Positions 44,681 to 56,190 of a DNA stretch of 64,000 nucleotides are shown here, one piece after another. The translations under genes were made by a program, and so were the position numbers. A model generated the notes under the pieces. The model did no database searches, had not been told where the DNA came from, and saw only the letters and a program-made list of their open reading frames with translations. Within the stretch, counting starts at the first letter, position 1. Each line of letters begins with the position of its first letter. The stretch is from Mycobacterium sp. GA-1199 (lineage in GTDB: Bacteria; Actinomycetota; Actinomycetes; Mycobacteriales; Mycobacteriaceae): positions 496,001 to 560,000 of the forward strand of contig NZ_LQIX01000001.1 in NCBI RefSeq assembly GCF_001500045.1. The letters run 5' to 3'.

Positions 44681-45646
44681 TCACCGCAGGTCAGAGACCT
44701 CTACAGGTGCGGGCGCCAACACGCCCAGCGCGTCGGGGACCGCGGTGAACATCATCGAATCACGTAATCCGACATAGTCGCCGTCGATCTGGCAAGCGAC
44801 CGGCGCCTCGCTGGTCACCTGCAACCACGGCAGGTCGTCGTCGCGGAGAAGATGCTTGGCCTGGATGCGGGCCTTCTTGGACAGCATCCGCCGCACCAGC
44901 ATCAGGTTGCCCCACACGTTCATGCTGGTCGTGGCGAAAACACCCAGACCGGTCTCGAATGTCGTCATCGGGTTGGTCCACACCGGCCTGGCGTTGGCGT
45001 ACGTCCAGGGGCTGGCGTTGGACACGAACGCGAAGTGGACGCCGCCGACCGGTTCGCGGTCGGGCAGGTGCACCGTCAGCGACGGTTCCTTGCGGGTGCT
45101 GGCCAGCACCTCGCGGATGGCGACGCGCACGTAGCGGGATGCCGTCACCGCGCGTCCCTTGGCGCGCTGCGCCTCGACGGCGGCCACCACGTCGCCGTCC
45201 ACGCCCATGCCGGCCGTGAACACGCCCCAGCGCTCACCGCAGTCCATCAACCCGATGCGGCGCCACGTCTTGCGGCGGCGGTACTCCGAGAGCAGGTCGA
45301 TCAGCTGATTGGTCGCCTCGATGGGGTCGGGGCTGATGCCGAGGGCGCGTGCGAACACGTTGGCCGAGCCTCCAGGCACCACGCCGACCGCAGGCGCGGC
45401 GGCGCCGGGCCCGCCGACCTCGAGAATGCCGTTGACCACTTCGTTCACCGTGCCGTCGCCGCCGTGCACGATCAGCACGTCGACGCCGTCGCGCGCCGAT
45501 TCGCGGGCGATCTCGATGGCATGTCCGCGGTGATCGGTGTGCGCGACGGTCAGTTTCACCCGGCTCTCCAGCGCATGGGCCAACAGATCACGGCCGGCCG
45601 GGGTCGTCGACGTCGCATTCGGGTTCACGATCAGCACGGCGCGCAC
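44681..45646 (-). CDS. Diacylglycerol/sphingosine kinase-like lipid kinase (Rv3218-like)
   Basis: A 321-residue DAGK-catalytic-domain protein. The nucleotide-binding loop VHGGDGTVNEVVNG (GGDGT at 62-66), VVPGGSANVFARALGI and DGDYVG near the C-terminus are the hallmarks of the family, which phosphorylates diacylglycerol or related lipids for phosphatidic acid and phosphoinositide metabolism. GTG 45646 gives exactly the length of Rv3218 and begins MRAVLIVNPNAT. It is divergent from the membrane protein at 45698. Confidence 0.9.
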   Translation of the reverse strand: MRAVLIVNPNATSTTPAGRDLLAHALESRVKLTVAHTDHRGHAIEIARESARDGVDVLIVHGGDGTVNEVVNGILEVGGPGAAAPAVGVVPGGSANVFARALGISPDPIEATNQLIDLLSEYRRRKTWRRIGLMDCGERWGVFTAGMGVDGDVVAAVEAQRAKGRAVTASRYVRVAIREVLASTRKEPSLTVHLPDREPVGGVHFAFVSNASPWTYANARPVWTNPMTTFETGLGVFATTSMNVWGNLMLVRRMLSKKARIQAKHLLRDDDLPWLQVTSEAPVACQIDGDYVGLRDSMMFTAVPDALGVLAPAPVEVSDLR

Positions 45647-45697
45647 GGGGTCCGAGCCTACTGAACGGGTTCTGCGCACCCCTCTACGCTCGAGGGC

Positions 45698-46126
45698 GTG
45701 ATCGTTCCATCTCCGACGACGGTGCGCCAAGCCGCTGTCCTCGTCGCCCTGGAGGGTGCGGCCGCCGTGGTCGCGGCGTTCGTCTACGTGGTGAGCGGGT
45801 TCGGCCGGGCCGAGGAGTCCGGGCTGAACAAGTACGGCACCGCGCTGTGGTTCGCGATCATGGGTGCGGGTGTGCTGGCCGCGGCGTGGGCGCTGTGGAC
45901 GGGCAGGCGGTGGGGGCGCGGCATCGCCGTGTTCGCCCAACTGCTGCTGCTACCGGTCGTCTACTACATGGGGGTCGGTTCGCATCAGTGGTGGTACGCC
46001 GCGCCGATCGGCGTGGTGGCGGTGGTGACGCTGATCCTGCTGTTCAGTCCCTCGACCCTGGAATGGGTTGGAGCTCATGGCGACTCCGCGGCCAGCGCCG
46101 ATAATTCGGGACCCGAGACCCGATAG
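45698..46126 (+). CDS. Integral membrane protein (Rv3217c-like)
   Basis: A 142-residue protein with four predicted helices (about 12-34, 48-67, 75-92, 98-117) and a short hydrophilic C-terminus. No functional motif is present; the length matches Rv3217c. GTG 45698 is the only sensible start. The last 52 bp overlap the 3' end of the convergent acetyltransferase gene, so the two mRNAs are antisense to each other there. Confidence 0.82.
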   Translation: MIVPSPTTVRQAAVLVALEGAAAVVAAFVYVVSGFGRAEESGLNKYGTALWFAIMGAGVLAAAWALWTGRRWGRGIAVFAQLLLLPVVYYMGVGSHQWWYAAPIGVVAVVTLILLFSPSTLEWVGAHGDSAASADNSGPETR

Positions 46127-46560
46127 GTGATCCACTCCGTCTGCGGCTTGCCGCCGACGGCGTCGTAGAGCGCGATCGCGTTGACATTCCAGTCCAGGAC
46201 AGCCCACGACAGTCGGGTGTAACCGTGCGTCGAACACTCGCGGGCCAAGGTGGCCAACAACTTCCGAGCCAGTCCACGTCTGCGAAACTGCGGGCGCACG
46301 TACAGGTCTTCGAGGTAGATCCCGCCGACACCGTCCCACGTAGAGAAGTTGATGAACCACAGCGCGCAGGCGGCGGCCTGCCCGTCGACCTCGACGATAT
46401 GGCCGAAAACGACGGCCGGCTCGGCGAAAAGCGCCTGGCGCATCTGCTCTTCGGTGACCGTGCACTCGTGCGCGGCGTGTTCGAACTCCGCGAGTTCGTG
46501 GACCATCGCGGTCAATTCGCGTTCGTCGCCCGGGCGCACCCTGCGGATCAGCTGGCTCAC
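46075..46560 (-). CDS. GNAT-family N-acetyltransferase (Rv3216-like)
   Basis: A 161-residue GNAT enzyme. The acetyl-CoA pyrophosphate loop is LYVRPQFRRRGLARKLL, preceded by the strand GGIYLEDLYV; motif B is LDWNVNAIALYDAVGG. The N-terminus IRRVRPGDERELTAMV is typical of the diamine/spermidine acetyltransferase-like subgroup. Substrate unknown. GTG 46560 overlaps the entC stop (GTGA), so it is coupled to isochorismate synthase. Confidence 0.88.
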   Translation of the reverse strand: MSQLIRRVRPGDERELTAMVHELAEFEHAAHECTVTEEQMRQALFAEPAVVFGHIVEVDGQAAACALWFINFSTWDGVGGIYLEDLYVRPQFRRRGLARKLLATLARECSTHGYTRLSWAVLDWNVNAIALYDAVGGKPQTEWITYRVSGPELSALAAESP

Positions 46561-47651
46561 GTCGTGACGCCCAGGGCGGTGAGGATCGTCGTGAATTTTG
46601 TTGTGGTCTCGGCGACTTCGTCGTCCGGATCCGATTCGGCGACGATGCCGCCGCCCGAATACGCCTCGGCCGTACGACGGTCCGCCGACAGCTGAGCGCA
46701 GCGGATCGACACCACCCATCGGCCGTCGCCGCGTTGGTCGCACCAGCCGACGGCACCGGCGTAGAAGCCGCGGTCGCCTTCGAGTTCGGCGATCAAATCG
46801 GCCGCATCGGCGGTGGGCACCCCTCCGACCGCCGGCGTCGGGTGCAGTGCGATGGCCAAATCCAGTGCGGTGGTCGACCTTTCGCGGAGCTTACCGGTGA
46901 TCCGGGTGGCCAGGTGCCACACCGAGTCGGTCTTGCGAAGCCCCGGTTCGGCGGCCACCTCGAGCTCAGCGCACAGCGGGTCGAGTGCGTCGCGGATCGT
47001 ATCGACCACGAATTGGTGCTCGCGGAGGTTCTTCGCCGACGCGGCCAGCGCGGCGCCGTTGGCCTCGTCGGTGTCGGGGTCGGGGGAGCGGGGCGCCGAG
47101 CCCGCGAACGGTGCGCACACCACCTGCTCGCCGCGGCGGGCCACCAGCAGCTCCGGGCTCGCGCCCACCAGCACGCTCCCCGAGTAGCCCCCGCCCGCGG
47201 CGGTCAGGTCCGCGAGGTACCCGTTGGCCGCGGGATCGGCGCTGACGAGCCGGTGCAGGACGGTGCGCGCGTCCAGCGGTCCGTCGGCGGCGAGCCGAAG
47301 GGCTCTTGCGAGCACCACCTTGTGCAGTCCGCTCGACGGGCTGGTGAGCCGGTCGACGACGGTGGCGACCCGCGCACGGTGCTCATCGGGATCCGGCAAC
47401 CCCTCGGCGATCTGCACCCCGGGCATCGGACGCAGCGGCCAGTCCGGCAGCGCATCGAGGAACTGGATGCTCTGCGGTCGGATCAGCGCCGCCGGTTTGG
47501 TCATGTCGAAAGGCAACGCCCCCACGATGATCGGGGCGCTGTGCGATGCCAGCGCCGCCCGGGCGTCGGCGACCTTCGGAAACGCGGTGTGCACTCCCTC
47601 CGCGACGACGGCGCCGCGGGAGGCCAGGACGAAGGAGGGTTCGCGAGTCAC
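46557..47651 (-). CDS. entC: Isochorismate synthase
   Basis: A 364-residue chorismate-utilising enzyme converting chorismate to isochorismate for menaquinone (through MenD) or siderophore salicylate. Conserved parts are GLHKVVLARAL with the catalytic Lys, VLVGASPELLVAR, VCAPFAGSAPR, KNLREHQFVVDTI, HPTPAVGGVP, the GFYAGAVGW loop and the YSGGGIVAESDPD metal site. It is coupled by GTGA overlaps to the phosphatase gene before it and the acetyltransferase after it, so the three form one minus-strand operon. Confidence 0.94.
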   Translation of the reverse strand: MTREPSFVLASRGAVVAEGVHTAFPKVADARAALASHSAPIIVGALPFDMTKPAALIRPQSIQFLDALPDWPLRPMPGVQIAEGLPDPDEHRARVATVVDRLTSPSSGLHKVVLARALRLAADGPLDARTVLHRLVSADPAANGYLADLTAAGGGYSGSVLVGASPELLVARRGEQVVCAPFAGSAPRSPDPDTDEANGAALAASAKNLREHQFVVDTIRDALDPLCAELEVAAEPGLRKTDSVWHLATRITGKLRERSTTALDLAIALHPTPAVGGVPTADAADLIAELEGDRGFYAGAVGWCDQRGDGRWVVSIRCAQLSADRRTAEAYSGGGIVAESDPDDEVAETTTKFTTILTALGVTT

Positions 47652-48250
47652 CGTGGTTTACACGGATCCTGATGGCCGGTGAGTCCCTGGGCGATGATCT
47701 GACGTATCGCGTGCTCGAAGCCGAGGACGGCCAGGGACGCGGGCGCCATCGCGAAGCGGATCCCGCTGGACACCGGCAGTTCGACCCACCGCGCGATCAT
47801 CGAGCGGGAGAAGTGCGCATGTCCCACGAACACGACGTCGCGCGACGCCATGTGGGTCGACGCCAACTCCAGGGCGCTGTCGGCGCGCTGCGCGACGGTC
47901 TCCACGCTCTCGCCGTCGTCGGCGCCGTGCGTCCAGATCAGCCAGTCGGGCACGGTCTCGCGGATCTCGGGCGTCGTCAGCCCCTCGTAGCGGCCGTAGT
48001 CCCACTCCCGCAGGAGCGGCGACACGTCGTCGATGGTCAGCCCGGCCAATTCGGCTGTCTGCACCGCGCGCCGCAGTGGGCTGCACACCACCAGCGGGTT
48101 GTCCAGTTCGAGTTCGGCCAGCGCCTCGGCGGCCCTCTTGGCGCGTTCCACGCCGGTCGCAGTCAGTTCGAGGTCTGTGTGGCTGGTGTGCCGACCGCTC
48201 TTCGACCACTCCGTCTCGCCGTGACGAAGCAGGATCAGACGGTGCTCCAT
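47648..48250 (-). CDS. gpm2: Histidine phosphatase (Gpm2/Rv3214-like acid phosphatase)
   Basis: A 200-residue histidine phosphatase with the RHGE motif at residues 9-12 (LLRHGETEWS) and the second catalytic His in FVGHAHFSRSM. The M. tuberculosis homologue, first named gpm2, was shown to be an acid phosphatase rather than a phosphoglycerate mutase. ATG 48250 is used; GTG 48259 would match the M. tuberculosis length slightly better. It is the first gene of the operon with entC and is divergent from the ParA-like gene. Confidence 0.9.
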   Translation of the reverse strand: MEHRLILLRHGETEWSKSGRHTSHTDLELTATGVERAKRAAEALAELELDNPLVVCSPLRRAVQTAELAGLTIDDVSPLLREWDYGRYEGLTTPEIRETVPDWLIWTHGADDGESVETVAQRADSALELASTHMASRDVVFVGHAHFSRSMIARWVELPVSSGIRFAMAPASLAVLGFEHAIRQIIAQGLTGHQDPCKPR

Positions 48251-48310
48251 TAGGGCCACGCTCACTGATTCTGCCGCACGGTCGGTCGCGGCGTGCCCGG
48301 CCATGCAACG

Positions 48311-49174
48311 ATGGGCACCGTGACGCGAGTACTTGCGGTCGCCAATCAAAAGGGTGGGGTAGCCAAGACGACGACGGTGGCGTCGTTGGGTGCGGCGATT
48401 CAGGAGACGGGTAAGCGGGTCCTGCTGGTGGACCTCGACCCGCAGGGGTCGTTGACGTTCTCCCTGGGCCATGACCCGGACAAGTTGGCGGTGTCGATCC
48501 ACGAGGTGCTGCTCGGCGAGGTCGAACCCGACGTTGCCCTGCTGGAGACGCCCGAGGGGATGACTCTGCTGCCCTCCAACATCGACCTGGCGGGCGCCGA
48601 GGCCATGCTGTTGATGCGCGCCGGGCGCGAGTACGCGCTCAAAAGGGCGCTGGGCAAGCTGGGTGTCGGAACCGGAACGCCGGCGACATCGGGCCGAGAT
48701 GCGGCATCGTCCTCATCGGGCAGGGCCGACTACGACGTCGTGATCGTCGACTGTCCGCCGTCGCTCGGCGTGCTCACCCTCAACGGGTTGACCGCCGCCG
48801 ACGAGGTGATCGTGCCGCTGCAGTGCGAGACGTTGGCGCACCGCGGCGTCGGGCAGTTCCTGCGCACCATCGCCGATGTCCAGGCGATCACGAACCCCGA
48901 CCTCAAGCTGCTGGGCGCGTTGCCGACGTTGTACGACTCGCGTACGACCCACAGCCGCGACGTGCTGCTCGACGTCGCCGACCGCTACGACCTGGCGGTG
49001 CTGGCGCCGCCGATCCCGCGCACCGTCCGGTTCGCCGAAGCCAGCGCCTCGGGCGCGTCGGTGCTGGCCAGCCGCAAGAACAAGGGCGCCGGTGCCTACC
49101 GCGATCTGGCCAAGGCGCTGCTCAAGCACTGGAAGAACGGCAAGCCGATGCCGACGTTCGCCCCCGAGATCTAG
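48311..49174 (+). CDS. ParA/Soj-family ATPase (Rv3213c-like)
   Basis: A 287-residue MinD/ParA-type ATPase with the deviant Walker A KGGVAKTT (14-21), VDLDPQG and VDCPPSLGVLTLNGL. It is an orphan: no ParB-like gene is adjacent. Compared with Rv3213c (266 aa) it carries about 20 extra residues (117-139, Gly/Ser/Thr-rich) before the Walker B strand, probably a surface loop. ATG 48311 is chosen, with GTG 48320 as alternative. Its cargo or role is unknown. Confidence 0.88.
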   Translation: MGTVTRVLAVANQKGGVAKTTTVASLGAAIQETGKRVLLVDLDPQGSLTFSLGHDPDKLAVSIHEVLLGEVEPDVALLETPEGMTLLPSNIDLAGAEAMLLMRAGREYALKRALGKLGVGTGTPATSGRDAASSSSGRADYDVVIVDCPPSLGVLTLNGLTAADEVIVPLQCETLAHRGVGQFLRTIADVQAITNPDLKLLGALPTLYDSRTTHSRDVLLDVADRYDLAVLAPPIPRTVRFAEASASGASVLASRKNKGAGAYRDLAKALLKHWKNGKPMPTFAPEI

Positions 49175-49181
49175 GGATTTC

Positions 49182-49218
49182 GGTGCTCAAACAGTCGGTG
49201 AGCGACTGTTAGAACACC
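49182..49218. terminator. Bidirectional terminator between parA-like gene and Rv3212 homologue
   Basis: An 8-bp perfect stem AACAGTCG (49190-49197) and CGACTGTT (49203-49210) with a GTGAG loop, extended by imperfect pairing of GGTGCTCA with AGAACACC. It lies in the convergent gap, 8 bp after the parA-like stop and 34 bp from the opposing stop. Confidence 0.7.
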
Positions 49219-49251
49219 CAGATCACGTCCCGCCCACGTTGGATTGGCGGC

Positions 49252-50466
49252 TCAGCCGCCGAGCGCCACCAACTCGTCGCCGCGCTGCTCGAGCACCATC
49301 GAGCCGGCCACCGCGGGCACCACCGGCGCGGCGCTCGGCGGCCGTGTCAGCGGTATGTGGCGTTCGCCCCGCCCCGTCGCGGGGTCGAACACGTCGTAGC
49401 CGTCGGTGACCGGGACCAGCAACCGCCCCGCCATGATCGTCCCCGGCCCCAGCGGCTTGTTCCGGCCCTCGGGTGTGACGGTGTAGCGATAGTCAAATCC
49501 GTTGGCGGAGAACACCATTACGCTGTCGCCGGTCCACCAGGTGATCAGGTCGCCCGCCCGCGACATCGTTGCCTGCGGCGACGGCGGACTTGCCACCCCG
49601 GTGCTGGCGATCGTCGCGCCCGTCTCGTCGACGATGTTGACCACAGGCTGGGGCGTGGGCACATAGACCGCGGTCATAGTGTCGGCGACGGCCACCACCC
49701 GCGCGCCCGAATCCGTCGCGACGCCCGGTTGCGGGACGTACCTCAACTCCGGGGTGTCCTCCTCATCGGAGGGCCGCAGCAGGGTCAGCCGCAGTTCGGG
49801 CTGCCGCGGGCAGTCCTCGAGCACCGACACCGCGCTCGAACTCGCCTGCGCCGACACCAAGCGGCACAGCGGCAGCGAGGGCACATCCGGCTTGATACGG
49901 GCGTCCAGGGCGCCGTAGCTGAGCATCCGGACCATGTCGGAACGCCACAACTCCAGCCGGTTCTCACCCGCCGAGAGCACCGCGGTGCCGTCCGACGACA
50001 GGTGCACCGAGGGGTCGGCGTAGGACGAACGCGCCGGACCGCGCATGCCGGTCTTGGCGTCGATGGTGCTGACCTGACCGCATCCGCGTGTGTCGGGGTA
50101 GACGGCGACCGCGTACTGGTAGACGTAGCTGACCCCGCACAGGTCGAGGTCACGCTCATAACTCCACAGCGTGGTCCCCGTCGCCGGATCGCGCCCCTGT
50201 ACGGCCCGGCCGTCGCCGGTCACCGCCGCACCGCCGACGACCAGCGGCAAAGTGGTGGCTGCGCTGGGTGCGCTCCACACCTGCCGCAGCGACTGCGGAA
50301 CCGCCTTGGCCGGAGTCAGGGCCGGAACCGGGTCGGCGGCGGGCCTGCTGATCGTCGCCCGCGCGTCGCTGGTCCACCACACCAACGCGGCCGTCACCAC
50401 GACTACGACGCCAATCGCCAGCGCCACCATCACATCGGTGCGGGTGCGGCGTTCGGGTTTGACCAT
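49252..50466 (-). CDS. Membrane-anchored beta-propeller-like protein (Rv3212-like)
   Basis: A 404-residue protein: basic N-terminus, one membrane helix (about 13-33), a Pro-rich linker, and an extracytoplasmic domain with repeated WSYE/TGTTLW and DPATGRG-type blades resembling PQQ-type beta-propellers. Several Cys pairs (for example DLCG, RGCG) may form disulfides. Length is close to Rv3212 (407). No enzymatic motif is visible. It follows rhlE on the same strand, 18 bp after that stop. Confidence 0.82.
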   Translation of the reverse strand: MVKPERRTRTDVMVALAIGVVVVVTAALVWWTSDARATISRPAADPVPALTPAKAVPQSLRQVWSAPSAATTLPLVVGGAAVTGDGRAVQGRDPATGTTLWSYERDLDLCGVSYVYQYAVAVYPDTRGCGQVSTIDAKTGMRGPARSSYADPSVHLSSDGTAVLSAGENRLELWRSDMVRMLSYGALDARIKPDVPSLPLCRLVSAQASSSAVSVLEDCPRQPELRLTLLRPSDEEDTPELRYVPQPGVATDSGARVVAVADTMTAVYVPTPQPVVNIVDETGATIASTGVASPPSPQATMSRAGDLITWWTGDSVMVFSANGFDYRYTVTPEGRNKPLGPGTIMAGRLLVPVTDGYDVFDPATGRGERHIPLTRPPSAAPVVPAVAGSMVLEQRGDELVALGG

Positions 50467-50484
50467 CGCGGGGGAGGTGCCGGG

Positions 50485-51941
<1,457 letters not shown>

Positions 51942-51945
<4 letters not shown>

Positions 51946-51980
51946 ACGCGAAAACGAGGCCTTTCAATTGTCGTCCTCAT
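51942..51980 (-). CDS. Candidate 12-codon leader peptide of rhlE
   Basis: On the minus strand an ATG at 51980 opens a 12-residue frame, MRTTIERPRFRV, whose TGA overlaps the rhlE ATG as ATGA. Three Arg plus a Pro in twelve residues is unusual. The upstream GGAAG is only a weak ribosome site. If translated it would couple ribosome arrival to rhlE expression; it may equally be chance. Confidence 0.3.
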
Positions 51981-52200
51981 GGCTTCCACGCGCGCACGAG
52001 TTCGACAAGAGATGGCCTGTGAAGACCAAGGCCCTGCACTGAGGTAGGCGGACCGACTGCGTGCACGCACATTTCTTCGGGTCGCGGCGGGCTTTGCAAA
52101 ATACCTTGCGAAAGCCGTGAAACTGCCACCGCCCGGACCCATCATACCTGGCGGTGCTCGCCCGACGGGCGACCCGCCGTGGCCGTTTATTGTTGGGCCC

Positions 52201-52896
52201 ATGAACACGACGCCTCCGGCACCCGGGCAAACCGACTCGGCGACCACGGGTGCGTCGGCCGACCATCCCGGCGTCAACGAACTTTTCGCGCTGCTGGCCT
52301 ATGGCGAGGTGGCGGCGTTCTACCGCCTCACCGACGAAGCGCGCATGGCCCCGAACCTTCGCGGGCGCATCAACATGGCGATCATGGCGGCCGCCGAGAT
52401 GAACCACTACGAGGTGCTGCGCGACGCGCTCGAGCGCCGCGGGGTCGACGTCGTGCCCGCGATGACGAAATATGCGTCGGCGCTTGAGAATTACCACCGG
52501 CTGACCACCCCGAGCACCTGGCTCGAGGCACTGGTCAAGACCTATGTCGGCGACGCCCTGGCTGCCGACTTCTACCTCGAGATCGCCCACACCCTGCCCG
52601 ATGAGGTCGCCGACGTCGTGCGCGCGGTGCTGTCGGAGACCGGCCACTCCCAGTTCGTCGTCGCAGAGGTGCGCGCGGCGGTGACGGCCAGCGACAGGCA
52701 GCGCCACCGGCTCGCGCTGTGGTCGCGGCGGCTTCTCGGTGAGGCCATCACCCAGGCCCAGTTCGTCATGGCCGATCACGACGAACTCGTCGACCTGGTG
52801 CTGGCCAGCGGCGAAAGCCTCACGCAGATGACCGAGTTCTTCGACCGGCTGCAGCGAACGCACGCATCTCGGATGGAGGAGCTGGGCCTCGCCTGA
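52201..52896 (+). CDS. Ferritin-like/MiaE-like fold protein (Rv3210c-like)
   Basis: A 231-residue helical protein. Residues 25-220 form a four-helix bundle with metal-ligand-like Glu/His pairs (LLAYGEVAAFYRLTDEARM, MAAAEMNHYEVL, DALAADFYLEIA, SETGHSQFVVAE), the EXXH pattern of ferritin-like di-iron proteins; the fold resembles the tRNA hydroxylase MiaE. The N-terminal 20 residues are Thr/Ala-rich and disordered. Length equals Rv3210c. Metal binding is inferred, substrate unknown. ATG 52201 is the clear start. Confidence 0.82.
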   Translation: MNTTPPAPGQTDSATTGASADHPGVNELFALLAYGEVAAFYRLTDEARMAPNLRGRINMAIMAAAEMNHYEVLRDALERRGVDVVPAMTKYASALENYHRLTTPSTWLEALVKTYVGDALAADFYLEIAHTLPDEVADVVRAVLSETGHSQFVVAEVRAAVTASDRQRHRLALWSRRLLGEAITQAQFVMADHDELVDLVLASGESLTQMTEFFDRLQRTHASRMEELGLA

Positions 52897-52910
52897 CGCG
52901 GCCGCCTGAC

Positions 52911-53657
52911 CTACTGGGTGCAGGTGGCGATCATCGAGTTGTTGTTCTGCGCGGCGATCAAGGTGCCCGCGGCGTCGAGGATGCTGCAGTTCAGCTGACC
53001 GGCGACGCTGGTGGCGGTGACCGATTTCAACTCCACACCGGGGTCGAGGACCACCTGCTTGACCCACGGCAGCGCGACGTTGACGTCGGTCCGCAGTGCG
53101 CCCTGGCCGTCGGTGTAGATGACGGTCACCAGGTCGAGCAGCTGGCGGTTACCGGTCACCCGGTAGGTGACGGTGCGCGGTGACGGCGGCGCGGGCGGCG
53201 GAACGGCTGCCTGCGCTGTCGTGCTCGGCGCGGGCGGTGGCGTCGTCTCGGCGCTGGGGGTGACCGTCGTGACCGTCTCCGGCGGCAGCGAGGGAACGAC
53301 GGGCGCCGCCGTGCCCGCACTCGGTGCAGTGGTGGCGGGCGCGCTCGACGGCACCGGTGCGTCCGACGTCGCGGTGGCTGAAACCGAACCGCTGTCGCCG
53401 CCGCCGAGGATGATGCCGGTGGTGCCGATCGCGATGAACAGGATCACCCCTGCGATACCGGCGACCCACATCCAGCGCCGGTCGATGCTCTCCTCGTCGT
53501 ATTGCTGCTCGTAGTCGTCGTAGTCGTCGAACTCGGCAGAACCGGGGTACTCGTAGTCGAAGTCTTCGGCCGGCGGCTCCGGATAATCGGAGTAGCTGGG
53601 AATCCGCTCCGTGGGGGCCAGCGAATACGGTGACTGCGCGGTGTAAGACCTGTTCAT
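52911..53657 (-). CDS. MmpS-like membrane-anchored protein (Rv3209-like)
   Basis: A 248-residue protein: acidic, Tyr-rich cytoplasmic N-terminus (1-60), one membrane helix (61-84), a long Pro/Thr/Ser-rich linker (90-160), then a C-terminal beta-sandwich of the MmpS type (VTYRVTGNRQLLDLVTVIYTD, LPWVKQVVLD, CSILDAAGTLIA) with two Cys that can pair. MmpS proteins assist MmpL lipid exporters, but no MmpL lies nearby. ATG 53657 is used. It converges on the ferritin-like gene with 14 bp between stops. Confidence 0.78.
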   Translation of the reverse strand: MNRSYTAQSPYSLAPTERIPSYSDYPEPPAEDFDYEYPGSAEFDDYDDYEQQYDEESIDRRWMWVAGIAGVILFIAIGTTGIILGGGDSGSVSATATSDAPVPSSAPATTAPSAGTAAPVVPSLPPETVTTVTPSAETTPPPAPSTTAQAAVPPPAPPSPRTVTYRVTGNRQLLDLVTVIYTDGQGALRTDVNVALPWVKQVVLDPGVELKSVTATSVAGQLNCSILDAAGTLIAAQNNNSMIATCTQ

Positions 53658-53890
53658 GTGGGTTTTCCCGGGGTCGTCTTGAGCGTAGAAGTTCTTGCCG
53701 CGCCTGATGCTATCGAGACAGAAGTGACAGATGAGGTCCACCAGCTGGTGTGTTGGTTACGGTCCGGACTCGGTTCGGTCGCCGTTGGTCTCGGTGCTTC
53801 GCTGACCGCGAACTACCGGCGCGATGCGACCGGCGGGTCGTCCACTAGCCTTGGCTCAAGTTCTTCGCAAAGACGAAAGGGGCCCACGGC

Positions 53891-54830
<940 letters not shown>

Positions 54831-54969
54831 TTACTACCGTTGATAAAGCATGCTGGTGAGGCGCGGATCACAGCGCTCGGGGCGGTCGATGGCGCGCCGA
54901 AAGTAAGAGGACGTCGGCCTGTGTCATCCTGTTGCGGTGACCTACGACTCCCGTACGCGAGGAGGACAG

Positions 54970-55998
54970 ATGGGTCCCGAACACGGCGGGGGTGTTCGCG
55001 TGCCCGCGCTGCGCAACGAATGGCGCGAGCCGTTGCGTGCCCAGCGCGATCCCCTCGCGGAGAGCTCGGGACGGGTGAGGTCCAATCGCGACGAGCACCG
55101 TGGCTTCCGCAAGCAGTCGTGGCTCGGTCGCTTCGTGTCCACCTACGGCTGGCGGGCCTACGCGTTGCCCGTCCTCATGGTGTTGACCGGGGTCGTCGTC
55201 TACCAGACCATCACCGGCACCGGCGCGCCGGCACCGAAACAGGCCGAGGGCCCGGTGCAGGGCCCACCGACCATCGGCGTGGCCAGCACGGCGATCATCG
55301 GGGCGCCGCCCAAGGGGTTGACGCAGTTCGACGCGAACCTGCCGACCGGAATCCTGCCCCAGGGCGGCCCGTTCACCGAGGCCGGCGCCAAGACGTGGCA
55401 CGTCGTGCCGGGAGCCACCTCGCAGGTCGGCCAGGGCACCGCGAAGGTGTTCACCTACACGGTCGAGGTCGAGGACGGCATCGACACCACGACATTCGGC
55501 GGCGACGAGGCGTTCGCCCGCATGGTCACCGAAACGCTGGCCAACCCCAAGAGCTGGACCCACAACCCGCAGTTCGCCTTCACCCGTATCGACGGGACGT
55601 CGGGAATCGAACCGGACTTCCGGGTGTCGCTGAGCACGCCGATGACCGTGCGCGAGGGCTGCGGCTACGACATCCAGCTGGAGGCGTCCTGCTACAACCC
55701 GGCCTACCGCGACGGGCAGCCGCGCGTGTTCATCAACGAGGCGCGGTGGGTGCGTGGTGCGGTGCCCTTCCAAGGCGACGTCGGGTCGTATCGGCAGTAC
55801 CTGATCAACCACGAGGTCGGCCACGCGATCGGCTACCAACGGCACGAGCCCTGCGGGGGCAACGACCAACTGGCACCGGTCATGATGCAGCAGACTTTTT
55901 CCACCAACAACAACGACGCAGCGCGCTTCGACCCGCAGTCGGTGCAGCCCGACAACCACATCTGCAAACCCAACCCCTGGCCGTACCCGATCGCCTGA
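54970..55998 (+). CDS. DUF3152 membrane-anchored zincin-like protein (Rv3207c-like)
   Basis: A 342-residue protein: basic cytoplasmic N-terminus, one membrane helix (about 62-79), linker, and an extracytoplasmic DUF3152 domain (about 135-342) containing HEVGHAIGY at 281-289. HExxHxxG is a zinc-metalloprotease signature, so a surface protease is plausible though the family is uncharacterised. Four Cys lie in the domain. ATG 54970 has a textbook AGGAGG ribosome site; GTG 54937 would add eleven residues. Confidence 0.83.
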   Translation: MGPEHGGGVRVPALRNEWREPLRAQRDPLAESSGRVRSNRDEHRGFRKQSWLGRFVSTYGWRAYALPVLMVLTGVVVYQTITGTGAPAPKQAEGPVQGPPTIGVASTAIIGAPPKGLTQFDANLPTGILPQGGPFTEAGAKTWHVVPGATSQVGQGTAKVFTYTVEVEDGIDTTTFGGDEAFARMVTETLANPKSWTHNPQFAFTRIDGTSGIEPDFRVSLSTPMTVREGCGYDIQLEASCYNPAYRDGQPRVFINEARWVRGAVPFQGDVGSYRQYLINHEVGHAIGYQRHEPCGGNDQLAPVMMQQTFSTNNNDAARFDPQSVQPDNHICKPNPWPYPIA

Positions 55999-56190
55999 GT
56001 CGCTTCCTTGATTCCGCGAGCGGCCGTGTTTGTGCGGCAACACGCCGTGCCTGGACGTACCAGAGCGGTCGCTCGTACACGCTGACCGACCACCGAACGT
56101 GCGGGAAGCGATCGTCGCTCGTTGCTGTTGAATGTCGTAACTGCTGTGATGGTCATAGACGTCGAATCAGGTGGATCAAGGAGAAACACG

